The notes beneath the pieces are model-generated. The model had not been told where the DNA came from, did no database searches, and saw only the letters and a program-made list of their open reading frames with translations. Below are positions 48,163 through 56,486 of a stretch of 64,000 bases of DNA, piece by piece. The stretch covers positions 1-64,000 of the forward strand of contig NZ_PPTQ01000009.1 of the NCBI RefSeq assembly GCF_003340345.1, in the 5' to 3' direction. The stretch comes from Paraeggerthella hongkongensis (GTDB lineage Bacteria > Actinomycetota > Coriobacteriia > Coriobacteriales > Eggerthellaceae). Positions within the stretch are counted from its first letter, which is position 1. Every line of letters starts with the position of its first letter. Made by a program: the position numbers and the translations under genes.

Positions 48163-50067
48163 ATGCATCAAAAAGTTCAGCCTCGTTTCATGGCCACTTT
48201 GGCGGTTTTGCTATGCGTAAGCATAGTGGGATATTTAGCCCAAACCATCTTCGCTACTGGATTGCCTATTTTCATGGACGAATTTGGCGTAGACTCCGGT
48301 ATGGCGCAATGGGCGTCCACCTCTTACTCGATCGTCTTGGCAGTCATGATTCCCCCCACTGCCTACATTACCCATCGGTTCACAACCCGCCAGGTTCTTC
48401 TCAGCTCTCTCGTACTGCTTACCGTCGGTTCGGTAGCGGGTTTTTTCGCGCAAAGCTTTGCAATGCTCGTATTAGCACGCGTATTGCAAGCAGCCGGTAC
48501 AGGAGTTTTATACCCTTACCTCCAAATTGCCATTTTCAAGGTGCTCCCGCAACATCGCTGGCAGCTTGCCATGGGCGTTGTTGGATTGGTTATCTGCGTA
48601 GCACCCACCATAGGGCCAACGCTAGGCGGCGTGCTGATAGACTCGCACGGCTGGCGTTTCGTGTTCGCCATGCTGGCTGTTGCAAGTTGCGTTATGACCG
48701 TAGTGGCTTTCATAGTCGCACGCAACCTTACAGACAGCGAAAAGAGCGCTCTTGATTTCGTCTCTCTTGCACAATCGGCCATACTCTGCGTGGGCATTAT
48801 CGTCTCGTTTTCCAATATAAGTTCATTTGGCGTGACGAGCCTATTCGTATGGGCGCCTCTCGCGATCGGCGTGTTGACTGCCGTCCTGTTTGTTCGTCGC
48901 CAGAATAGGCTTTCACATCCTTTTTTGAACTTAACAGTATTCAAAAATCAGCGCTTCAACATGGGAACGCTCATCAACGCTCTTATGAACTTTGTCAACT
49001 TGGGAGTCACGTTAGTTGTTCCCATTTACGCACAAAGCATGTGTGGGTATTCTGCAACACTTTCCGGCATGCTCTCGCTTCCGTCAGCCATTGCGATGGC
49101 AGTGTGCAGCTTGTTAGGCGGAGTTCTCGCAGAAAAAGTGGGTGTACGACGTTTGACCTTGATTAGTAGCGCAGTTCTTTGTGCGGGACTTGCCGGTATG
49201 GCATTCTTTGATTTCGAAACACCCGTTTGGGCTATCATGTTCTTCCAAGTGCTGCGCGGCGTGGGCATTGGCCTTTCGATGCAGGTCTTGACGACATGGT
49301 CTCTCGAAGCCGTAGATGATCTAGTAGAAGACGCTGCTGCGGTAAACAACACCCTCAAGCAAATAATCGGCGCTATGGGGTCTGCCGTCATGGCGGTGCT
49401 GCTCTCGCTGTTCGCAGGCGGAGCCGTCCAGGCGAACGAAACGTCCATTGCGGCTTTCCAGATGACGAACTGGGTTGGCTTCGGCTTGGCCGCCGTCTGC
49501 TTGGCTCTTTCGTTCATATTCGTGCGAACTCGAGCAAACAACGAAAATACAGCTTCGAAATCGCCTTCCCCAATTGAGGTTCTGATAGACAGAAACCCTT
49601 TGTTTATCTCGGAAAACGCACCTGTATCCGATCTTGTTGAACTCCTGGTTGCCAATAAAATCAACGGTGTTCCCGTACTGGGATCTGAAAGGCGCGTAAC
49701 GGGATTCGTAACCGACGGCGACCTGCTTAGCTTCACGGGCGCGCATACTGCACTCACGGTCGACGCAACGTACGAAGTACGCGAAATACAGGATACTAAA
49801 ACATTTGCCGAACGATGCAGCGCACTCATGCAGCTGCAGGTAAAAGATATTGCAACGAAAAACGTGATTTCGGTAGAATCGAATGCCACTATAGACGAAG
49901 TGTTCGCAGTCCTCAGTAAACGCAAAATCAAGAAAATTCCCGTCATAGACGAAAATCTGCTAATTGGCACCATCAGTCGTGACGAGGCGGTACGACACCT
50001 TATGGATGTTATGGTTGATCTAGGCGCAAAGCAGCAAGCCCCGATCAAAACCGAAAACAAGTGTTAA
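48163..50067 (+). CDS. MFS (DHA2-like) transporter fused to a CBS-domain pair
   Basis: 634 residues. The first 455 or so form a multi-helix MFS transporter: ILAVMIPPTA-type helices, ARVLQAAGTGVLYPYLQIA (motif C-like region) and HRWQLAMGVVGLVICVAPTI. After about residue 470 come two CBS domains: NPLFISENAPVSDLVELLVA with GFVTDGDLLSF, and NVISVESNATIDEVFAVLSK with KKIPVIDENLLIGTISRDEA. CBS pairs bind adenine nucleotides, so transport may be gated by ATP or AMP. The fusion is unusual for this transporter class. It is under a divergent TetR gene; AAGGAG lies 12 bases before the ATG. Confidence 0.87.
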   Translation: MHQKVQPRFMATLAVLLCVSIVGYLAQTIFATGLPIFMDEFGVDSGMAQWASTSYSIVLAVMIPPTAYITHRFTTRQVLLSSLVLLTVGSVAGFFAQSFAMLVLARVLQAAGTGVLYPYLQIAIFKVLPQHRWQLAMGVVGLVICVAPTIGPTLGGVLIDSHGWRFVFAMLAVASCVMTVVAFIVARNLTDSEKSALDFVSLAQSAILCVGIIVSFSNISSFGVTSLFVWAPLAIGVLTAVLFVRRQNRLSHPFLNLTVFKNQRFNMGTLINALMNFVNLGVTLVVPIYAQSMCGYSATLSGMLSLPSAIAMAVCSLLGGVLAEKVGVRRLTLISSAVLCAGLAGMAFFDFETPVWAIMFFQVLRGVGIGLSMQVLTTWSLEAVDDLVEDAAAVNNTLKQIIGAMGSAVMAVLLSLFAGGAVQANETSIAAFQMTNWVGFGLAAVCLALSFIFVRTRANNENTASKSPSPIEVLIDRNPLFISENAPVSDLVELLVANKINGVPVLGSERRVTGFVTDGDLLSFTGAHTALTVDATYEVREIQDTKTFAERCSALMQLQVKDIATKNVISVESNATIDEVFAVLSKRKIKKIPVIDENLLIGTISRDEAVRHLMDVMVDLGAKQQAPIKTENKC

Positions 50068-50971
50068 AACAGCTTCCGCACTAATGCACGAAACGACTCA
50101 GTCAGACCACCCTGCGCATCATCGACGCTGCTGCCCCCATTTCAAGTCGCCTAAGAACGAGGTAAACCTCAAGGAGGCCTACCTCGTTCTTCACAAATTC
50201 TGGCAATCTTTGCATTTTGAAGTGGAGAGAACTTAGAAACCTCGAACGAGCCTCTAAAAGCTCTTAACATACTGGCAAACGCATTGCCAATGAAGACCAT
50301 AACGATACGCATGCCAACATCGTGTTTCGAGCATCATCCCCAGAGATCGCGCTCAGAGTGTTGACGTCAGGAAAATATGTTGGCGACGGCAGTAGCCTCG
50401 CAATGGGCGCTGCAGATGCAAGCTAACCACGAGCGTCAGCGAAATTGCAATGCCGAGGCACTCCATGCCCTCGTCAACAGGAACATAGTCGATGCTGGCC
50501 TTTCGCAGTACCAAATCGAGATTCAGCTCGCAAGCCTTAACGCGAGTGATGGCGATTCTTGCCGTTGCCGCAAAGCACGCACACGAAAATACCATGCCCC
50601 TCGTGCTGATTCCTAGAACTTTTTGTATGATGGATTTTTTGTTTTACCACATCTTTCTTCCATCCTCTTCATGGTCAAAAACAGCAGTCGCAGCCATTAA
50701 GCCGCTCTAAAGAATGCCTATCCCTTGCAAAGTTTGTGGCTATTTTTCGCCATAATTCTCCTAGCATAGAGCAGCGTAACGGTGTTCCACCGAGCGGTCC
50801 TTGCACAAAGGCTGCCAACAGAGACGTGAACTACAGCCTGTATGGAAACAGGAAAAATCTTGCCACCAATCATCTATCCATGCGACCATTGAGCAAAACG
50901 ATACATCGACCATGCAAGCCACCAGCCCAAGAGGAAAGAAACAGTAGCCACTGCGTTTGGCGACTTATTGC
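50068..50971. other. Long intergenic stretch with possible decayed gene
   Basis: A hairpin at 50153-50191 follows the MFS gene. Beyond it I find no intact gene. On the minus strand, frames at about 50353-50595 and 50870-50970 give short membrane-like pieces (for example VATVSFLLGWWLAWSMYRF) interrupted by stops, which may be remains of a membrane protein gene. Codon bias is weak and no family is recognised. Confidence 0.4.
50153..50191. terminator. Hairpin after the MFS-CBS gene
   Basis: AAGAACGAGGTA pairs perfectly with TACCTCGTTCTT across a 15-base loop, 86 bases after the stop codon. There is no T-run on the plus strand, so it may be a weak or factor-assisted terminator. Confidence 0.5.
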
Positions 50972-51718
50972 TCACAAGTTTCGCACCATGTCGCGATATA
51001 TAACCGAAAGCTCATGCGCCTTCGTTCTACTCTCGTAACCGTGGTTGCAAAAACGCGAAACCGGCATGATTCCCAGCAAAGAATTAGTGACGAACATTTC
51101 GTCTGCCGATATTGCATCATCCACGGTGACGACAGCCTCCTCAACATCTGCGTGTTCCATCACAAAGCCCCGCATGATGCCGGGAAGAATACCCTCCGCA
51201 ACTGAGGGCGTTATAACTCGACCGTCGCGAACGATGAACAGATTCGTAGTTGCCCCTTCGCAGAGATGGCCTTGGATATTACAGAACAGAGGCTCGTCTA
51301 TACATTGTTCGCGAGCCCTACGCCTTTCATAGACGCAATCGGCATAGTTCAGCGTTTTGTGAAAAGTAAACGGAGAAGTCTCGTTGCGGCGCACAGAACT
51401 TACGCTGCAGGAAAACCCCTTACGATAATCCTCTCCGACATACGTGTTGGAGCGCAAGGCCACCACGAGATTATGAGACGTGACCGTGACTTTCAATGCC
51501 TGTCGCTCCGGCGCATCGACTGGCCGAGAATCAAGAGCCTGCCGTACGCGCTCGAGTACACGCTCCTTGGGCACATCAATGCAGAGAAAGCGCAAGGCCT
51601 TGTCTAGACGATTCAGATGCTCCTCGAGCAAAACAGGACGGCCGTTCTCCACCGCCACAGTCTCAAAAGCGCCGAAACCGAAAAAGAAGCCGTCGTCGGC
51701 CGCCACCATATCGCTCAT
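50972..51718 (-). CDS. pabC: Aminodeoxychorismate lyase (class IV aminotransferase fold)
   Basis: 248 residues. Class IV PLP motifs are GFFFGFGAFETVAVENGRPV at the N-terminus, LNYADCVYERRRARE with the lysine KTLNYAD, FCNIQGHLCEGATTNLFIV, and ITPSVAEGILPGIMR. It releases pyruvate from aminodeoxychorismate to give p-aminobenzoate for folate. The ATG overlaps the pabB stop (ATGA), so it is coupled to it; the operon context decides pabC over a branched-chain aminotransferase. Confidence 0.9.
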   Translation of the reverse strand: MSDMVAADDGFFFGFGAFETVAVENGRPVLLEEHLNRLDKALRFLCIDVPKERVLERVRQALDSRPVDAPERQALKVTVTSHNLVVALRSNTYVGEDYRKGFSCSVSSVRRNETSPFTFHKTLNYADCVYERRRAREQCIDEPLFCNIQGHLCEGATTNLFIVRDGRVITPSVAEGILPGIMRGFVMEHADVEEAVVTVDDAISADEMFVTNSLLGIMPVSRFCNHGYESRTKAHELSVIYRDMVRNL

Positions 51719-53103
51719 CTCGTTTCCCGTTCTTCAATAGCCAATGCTTCCAGCACCGCCTTGGCCTTTTGCAAGGTTTCCTCGTATTCGAAATCGAAAT
51801 CAGATTCCACGGTGATCCCCCCGCCGACGCCTAGATACGCTGTTCCGTTTTGACATACCGCCGTACGGATAGCAATATTGAGATCGCAGTCTCCGTTTGC
51901 AGAAAAGTATCCAATAGAGCCCGTGTAGAGGCCGCGGGCATCTCGCTCAAGCTCGTCGATGATCTCCATAGCGCGAATTTTCGGCGCACCCGTGATGGAC
52001 CCTCCCGGAAACGCCGATTGTACGAAACGCAACGCGCTTTTGCCAGGCGCCAGCACTCCTTCCACAGTCGCCACAAGCTGAAACACTGTCGGGTAGGCCT
52101 CGACGACAAACTCCGGATGCGCGACGATAGTTCCCGGTGCGCATGCGCGAGCCAAATCGTTACGCTCCAAATCGACAACCATGAGAAGCTCGGCATTATC
52201 TTTGGAACTTTCGGCAAGATCGGCCTTAAGCGCCTCATCTTCTTGAAGCGTTCCCCCCCTCTTGCGCGTTCCTTTGATAGGACGAGCAAGAACGTGCCCG
52301 CCCCGTACCTGCAGGAAGCGCTCCATGCTCGCACAGCAAATCTGATAATCCGTCGCGGCATCGCCCCCCTGCCCGCATAGATACGCTGAAAAGGGAGCAG
52401 GATTATGACAGCGTAGGTAACGATATGCATCGTAGGGGTCTGCCGGGGCCGAGGACCTCAACAATTGCGTCATGTTGGCAACGTATATGTGCCCGTCAAC
52501 CATATAGCGCACCATGCGGTCAAGGGCGGCGCAATAATCGCCGGCACTGAAAGAAGCATCAAAGCTCGCCTGGCGCTCGTGCTTTAACGGCGTAGGCGCC
52601 GGCGTGACCTTATGCAACAATCCAGTCGCCCATGCAAGGGCATCACCATGGCTCATGCGAACGCCCTGTGTGCACAAATACAGCTTCTCGTTCGCAATAT
52701 CTTCCACAAACAGCAGGTCATAGAAAGAAAAGGAAGCCTCAGGAATGCGCTCGCGCGGCAAGTGTCGCGACGCAATCTTGCACGCCTGAAGCCCCATGCT
52801 ATACCCGAGATAGCCTAAAGCGCCGGAGATGAGAGGGAGCCCGGTGGTATTGGGCGCCGCAGCATCATCGAGGTAGGCGCCCAATTGTTCAAAGAACGAG
52901 AGGGGGGACGCAGCGCCATTGACGTAGCAACTCCCCCCGACTTGCTCGACGGTGGCATACGGCATCAGCCCCACCAAAGAGAACCGTCCCTGATCGCTCT
53001 TCTCGGAGGAGTCAAGGAAAAGCGCTTGAGGCATAGCCTTAACCAACTCGAACAGGTCAGAAAGCGGTTTATAGAAGCGAAATACATGAACAGCCGTGGC
53101 CAC
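51715..53103 (-). CDS. pabB: Aminodeoxychorismate synthase component I
   Basis: 462 residues from GTG at 53103 with GGGGGAC upstream, eight bases after the pabA stop; the frame also runs to 53133 inside pabA. The chorismate-binding domain contains VLARPIKGTRKRGG; PIKGT with its lysine distinguishes PabB from anthranilate synthase (PIAGT). Further motifs are ELLMVVDLERNDLARAC, FPGGSITGAPKIRAMEIIDE and GVGGGITVESDFDFEYEET. The N-terminal domain of about 190 residues is complete. It produces aminodeoxychorismate from chorismate with ammonia from PabA. Confidence 0.93.
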   Translation of the reverse strand: MATAVHVFRFYKPLSDLFELVKAMPQALFLDSSEKSDQGRFSLVGLMPYATVEQVGGSCYVNGAASPLSFFEQLGAYLDDAAAPNTTGLPLISGALGYLGYSMGLQACKIASRHLPRERIPEASFSFYDLLFVEDIANEKLYLCTQGVRMSHGDALAWATGLLHKVTPAPTPLKHERQASFDASFSAGDYCAALDRMVRYMVDGHIYVANMTQLLRSSAPADPYDAYRYLRCHNPAPFSAYLCGQGGDAATDYQICCASMERFLQVRGGHVLARPIKGTRKRGGTLQEDEALKADLAESSKDNAELLMVVDLERNDLARACAPGTIVAHPEFVVEAYPTVFQLVATVEGVLAPGKSALRFVQSAFPGGSITGAPKIRAMEIIDELERDARGLYTGSIGYFSANGDCDLNIAIRTAVCQNGTAYLGVGGGITVESDFDFEYEETLQKAKAVLEALAIEERETR

Positions 53104-53111
53104 GAGTCCCC

Positions 53112-53705
53112 CTATCGCGCCGTCTCGCAGCACACCACAAAACGAGACAGAAGCTCATGCCCATACTGGGTTCGCGCCGCTTCGGGATGGAACTGCACAC
53201 CGTACAGCGGCAGTTCTCTATGCCGCAAGGCCATGATCGCGCCGTCTTCGGAGCGCGCGTCAACGGAGAAAAAATGGGGAAGCTCGTCATCGTCAACCAC
53301 TAGAGAGTGGTAACGAACAACCTCGAACGTCTCGGGCAAAGCCTTGAACAATCCTTGGTTGTTGTGTCGAATCGCGGTAACCTTTCCGTGCATGGGACGC
53401 TTGCCCCGAGTCACGCGCGCGCCGAACACGTCAGCAATTACCTGATGGCCTAGGCACACTCCCAACAAGGGGATGCGACGACGCGCAGCCAGCCTCACGA
53501 TATCGCCGCAGTTGCCGCATTCTTTGGGGCTTTTGGGCCCAGGGGAAACCACGATGCCCCGAAGAAGGCCCGCATCATCCATGTCGCGCACGGTCTTGGC
53601 GTCGATACCGTCATTCTCGTACGTGTCCATGCGAACGCCCAGCTCACGAAAATAGCTTACGAGCATCTGCGTGAACGAATCGTAATTATCCAGCATCAAA
53701 TACAC
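53112..53705 (-). CDS. pabA: Aminodeoxychorismate synthase component II (glutamine amidotransferase)
   Basis: 197 residues from GTG at 53705 with AGGAGGCAAGCA upstream; the longer frame to 53915 passes through the leader hairpin and is rejected. Class I amidotransferase motifs: LDNYDSFTQMLVSYFRE, VVSPGPKSPKECGN (oxyanion region), LLGVCLGHQVIAD with the catalytic cysteine, and VQFHPEAART with the catalytic histidine. It feeds ammonia to PabB. It is first of pabA-pabB-pabC. Confidence 0.93.
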   Translation of the reverse strand: MYLMLDNYDSFTQMLVSYFRELGVRMDTYENDGIDAKTVRDMDDAGLLRGIVVSPGPKSPKECGNCGDIVRLAARRRIPLLGVCLGHQVIADVFGARVTRGKRPMHGKVTAIRHNNQGLFKALPETFEVVRYHSLVVDDDELPHFFSVDARSEDGAIMALRHRELPLYGVQFHPEAARTQYGHELLSRFVVCCETAR

Positions 53706-53746
53706 TGCTTGCCTCCTACGCTCCTCCGGCAAAAAACACTGCCGCA

Positions 53747-53797
53747 AAAGAAAAACTGCCACCCATCCGCCGTCACCGGCGAATAAATGGCAGTTTT
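53747..53797 (-). terminator. Leader terminator/attenuator of the pab operon
   Basis: AAAACTGCCA and its complement TGGCAGTTTT enclose an inner GC-rich hairpin (CGCCGGTGACGGCG). On the minus strand the outer stem is followed by TTTTTCTTTT, a proper intrinsic terminator. It lies between the promoter at 53837-53864 and the pabA start, with no gene in between, so it should act as an attenuator. Confidence 0.65.
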
Positions 53798-53836
53798 CCC
53801 ACTTGTTGCTTTGGGACACACCCTCTGTTTCAACAG

Positions 53837-53864
53837 ATTGTACCCGTTTAACAAGTGCTTGCAA
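53837..53864 (-). promoter_or_regulatory. Sigma-70 promoter of the pab operon
   Basis: On the minus strand TTGCAA (53859-53864), 16-base spacer and TACAAT (53837-53842). Transcription would start near 53830, giving a leader of about 125 bases that contains the attenuator hairpin. Confidence 0.62.
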
Positions 53865-54329
53865 GAAAATACTAGGAGTTCCCCTCGCAACGCCCGCCAT
53901 ACACGAAACGTCCACACTCCCCCATGGAGCTTGTCTTGCTTGATTCGCGTCGACAGTTATGGTCGCAGCTTTCCCTTATATCGCTCCGTCTTTTTCAAGC
54001 TGATCGAGGCAACCGGCTTCTAAGATTCAAGATACGTTATTCGCTAGCCCACCGTTTTGGTTGCTAGATTCGTTTGAGAGTGCCTCCATTTGCATCCCGA
54101 ACCCACCTGACCGATCATCAATTCACCACTTCTCCGGATGAATTGAATTTGCTTCGGCCCCAATGACCCCATTCAACCCAAAGGCGTCAAAGCCACCTTT
54201 TTTGTCCCTGCTCGCGAAACGCCTTAGCCCATAAACCCACTAAAGCCGCGATCGAGTTCATTAAACCCAGCTCAGCTTTAGGGGGGTCGCTTCGCGCGGT
54301 TCTCTTTATTTGGCCGTCAAAAAAAACAA

Positions 54330-56207
54330 TCAGACCTCCGCCTTGACTGCCTCGGCCATGATGTAGCCGTAGTTCATGGCAGCATCGAATCCCATCGCGT
54401 AGACGCGGCCGTCCTTCTCTTCGATCGAGCCGCAAACGTCGCCGGCTGCGTAAAGGCCCGGAACGGCGGTGCCGTCTTCCTTCTGCACATGGCAGCTCGT
54501 GTCGATCGCCAGACCGCCGGTGGTGAGGTAGAGCGTCGGCTCGCAGGAAACCACCCAGATGCCGTTGTAGGTGTCAAGGTAGGGAAGGTTCTTGCGCCCG
54601 AACTCGTCGGGCTCGCCGGCGAGCGCATGCTGGTTGTGCGCGTCGATCGTCGCCTTGAGCTCGGGCAGCTCGAGCGCTTCGGCGGCTGCTTCGACGGAAT
54701 CGTAGTGAACCATGTCGCCGCGGTCGACGAGGCACTTGTAGATGTCCATCGCGTACGTCTCGTTCTTCATCGTGGTGATGTAGCCCGACTCGTCGGTGAT
54801 ATGGAAGAACCGGCCGCCGTTGTCGGGGTTGCGCAGCGCCTTGCTCATGACGCCGTGGTTGTCCGACATGATGTTGCCGAACTGTTTGCCGCTTCCGTTG
54901 ACCATGATGCCGGGCGTGGTCTGGTACAGGAAGGCGATCTCGAAACGGGAGCCCGCCTGCGCGGTCGTGGAAAGATAGGCGCCGAGATCGCGCCCCATGC
55001 ACTCGACGGCTGCGCCCGCCTCGATTCCGAGCTTGATCCCATCGCCGGTGGAACCCGGCGCGCAGTTGAACTTGTACTCTTCGTAGCCAGGGTAGTATTC
55101 GGCGATCATCTCGTTGTTCGCCGCGAAGCCGCCCGAGGTGAGGCAGACGGCCTTTGCCGAGACCTCCCAGGTGCTGCCGTCTTTGCCCTTGGCCTTCACT
55201 CCCGTGACGCGGCCTTCGGCGTTCTTCACGAGTTCGGTCACCGGCGTGGCGTACACGATTTTTCCGCCAAGCGCCCCGACGCGATCGACGAGGTACTGCA
55301 TGGCGTACCCGCAGCCGCCCATGTAACAGCCAGGCGCCAGGTAGGGCGTGATGCCGTAAGCCTTGTTCACGCCGAGGCTGTAGAAGCCCACGCCGATTTT
55401 GTGCATCCAGTCGACGAGCTTGCCGGAATTGTCGTACATGGCGGTCTGGTAGGGCATCTCGCCGTTGAAGCGATCGTTTTCGGGGACGATGTACTTCTTC
55501 ATGACGGCGAGCATGGCGTCTTTGTTGAACATGGGGCTGTCGTCGAAGCGGCCCAGGCCGTAGTTGGCCTGCAGCTCGGAGCCTGCGGCGGCGACGCCCG
55601 AGTAGGTCATGGACATCGAACCGCCGGGGATGTCCTGCTTCTCGAACAGGATGACGCTCTTGCCCTCTTCGAGCAGGCGGCACGCGCTGACGAGCCCGGC
55701 GGTGCCGGCGCCCATGAACACGACGTCGACGTCGGCGGTCTGCGCGGCGCCGCCCGTCCGTTCGACGGGACCCTTTTTGAAGTCGGAAGCGGAGCCGCCC
55801 GCGCTTTCGATGGCGTCTTTGACGGCCATGGTGACGGCCATCGACGTGGTGGTTGCACCCGTCACGGCGTCGACGTCGAGGTTCTTGGTTTCGAGCAGCC
55901 TTGCGGCCATCATCGGGGCGGCTACCGAGCCGACGCCGATGGTATCGTCGCAACGCAGGACTTTGATGTTGGCGATGTCGCCGCCGGACACGGTGACTTC
56001 GGTGATCAGCTCGTTGTCGTGGCCCATGGCCTTCCCGATCCATTTGCCATCGGTGAAGCTGTCGGGCACCTTCTTCTTGTCGGCTTCCCCACCCTCGGGC
56101 TTATCTTCGGGTTTCTTCGGTGCAGAGCACCCGGCAAGTCCGCCAAGCGCGGCGAGCGAGCCGACTGCAAGGGACCCCTTGATAAAATTCCTGCGATCGA
56201 TTTCCAT
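54330..56207 (-). CDS. Tat-exported FAD-binding flavin reductase with FMN-binding domain (fumarate/urocanate reductase-like)
   Basis: 625 residues from MEIDRRNFIKG (AAGGAGGGAG upstream). The signal has the twin arginine RRNFIKGSL and a lipobox-like GLAGCS, so a Tat lipoprotein is likely. An FMN-binding domain follows (to about residue 130) with DAVTGATTTS, the threonine motif that ApbE flavinylates. The FAD_binding_2 domain has VVFMGAGTAGLVSACRLLEEG, DIPGGSMSMTYSG and GLYAAGDVCGSI. It belongs to the cytochrome-free flavocytochrome c group reducing fumarate, urocanate and related acceptors at the cell surface. The divergent LuxR gene probably controls it. Substrate unknown. Confidence 0.9.
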   Translation of the reverse strand: MEIDRRNFIKGSLAVGSLAALGGLAGCSAPKKPEDKPEGGEADKKKVPDSFTDGKWIGKAMGHDNELITEVTVSGGDIANIKVLRCDDTIGVGSVAAPMMAARLLETKNLDVDAVTGATTTSMAVTMAVKDAIESAGGSASDFKKGPVERTGGAAQTADVDVVFMGAGTAGLVSACRLLEEGKSVILFEKQDIPGGSMSMTYSGVAAAGSELQANYGLGRFDDSPMFNKDAMLAVMKKYIVPENDRFNGEMPYQTAMYDNSGKLVDWMHKIGVGFYSLGVNKAYGITPYLAPGCYMGGCGYAMQYLVDRVGALGGKIVYATPVTELVKNAEGRVTGVKAKGKDGSTWEVSAKAVCLTSGGFAANNEMIAEYYPGYEEYKFNCAPGSTGDGIKLGIEAGAAVECMGRDLGAYLSTTAQAGSRFEIAFLYQTTPGIMVNGSGKQFGNIMSDNHGVMSKALRNPDNGGRFFHITDESGYITTMKNETYAMDIYKCLVDRGDMVHYDSVEAAAEALELPELKATIDAHNQHALAGEPDEFGRKNLPYLDTYNGIWVVSCEPTLYLTTGGLAIDTSCHVQKEDGTAVPGLYAAGDVCGSIEEKDGRVYAMGFDAAMNYGYIMAEAVKAEV

Positions 56208-56486
56208 GGCATTCTCCCTCCTTGAGGCGTATACGTGTAGGCGTCGTCCATATTCGCTGGATCGCTTGCCTCTGGGTAGAATACGTCCGTTTTCAAGAGC
56301 CGGCATCACCGAATGTCGGTGCATTTGCGAATGAGGAAAATTCATTGATTTTGGGTTAGATGCTACCTTTTCCCCAGTTCGGAGCGGTCATACAAAAAAC
56401 GCGGTACAGCTTGTTCCCAGCTGCTTAACCATTTTTTCGAGAACGAATCATGCCAGTAGCATTAAAATACTGCACGGAGGTGGCCG

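Larger units (their letters stand above)
53706..54329. other. Intergenic region with pab leader and promoter
   Basis: The first 160 bases are the pab leader and promoter, listed separately. The rest (53880-54329) is AT-richer than the neighbours and holds no supported gene; a 24-codon frame beginning MNSIAALVGLWAKAF near 54260 has no ribosome binding site. No clear terminator for the flavin reductase gene is found beyond a T8 run just after its stop. Confidence 0.55.

Noticed and set aside
53706-53915. N-terminal extension of pabA to 53915
   Set aside because: The extension runs through the attenuator hairpin, while AGGAGGCAAGCA directly precedes the GTG at 53705, where the amidotransferase fold begins.
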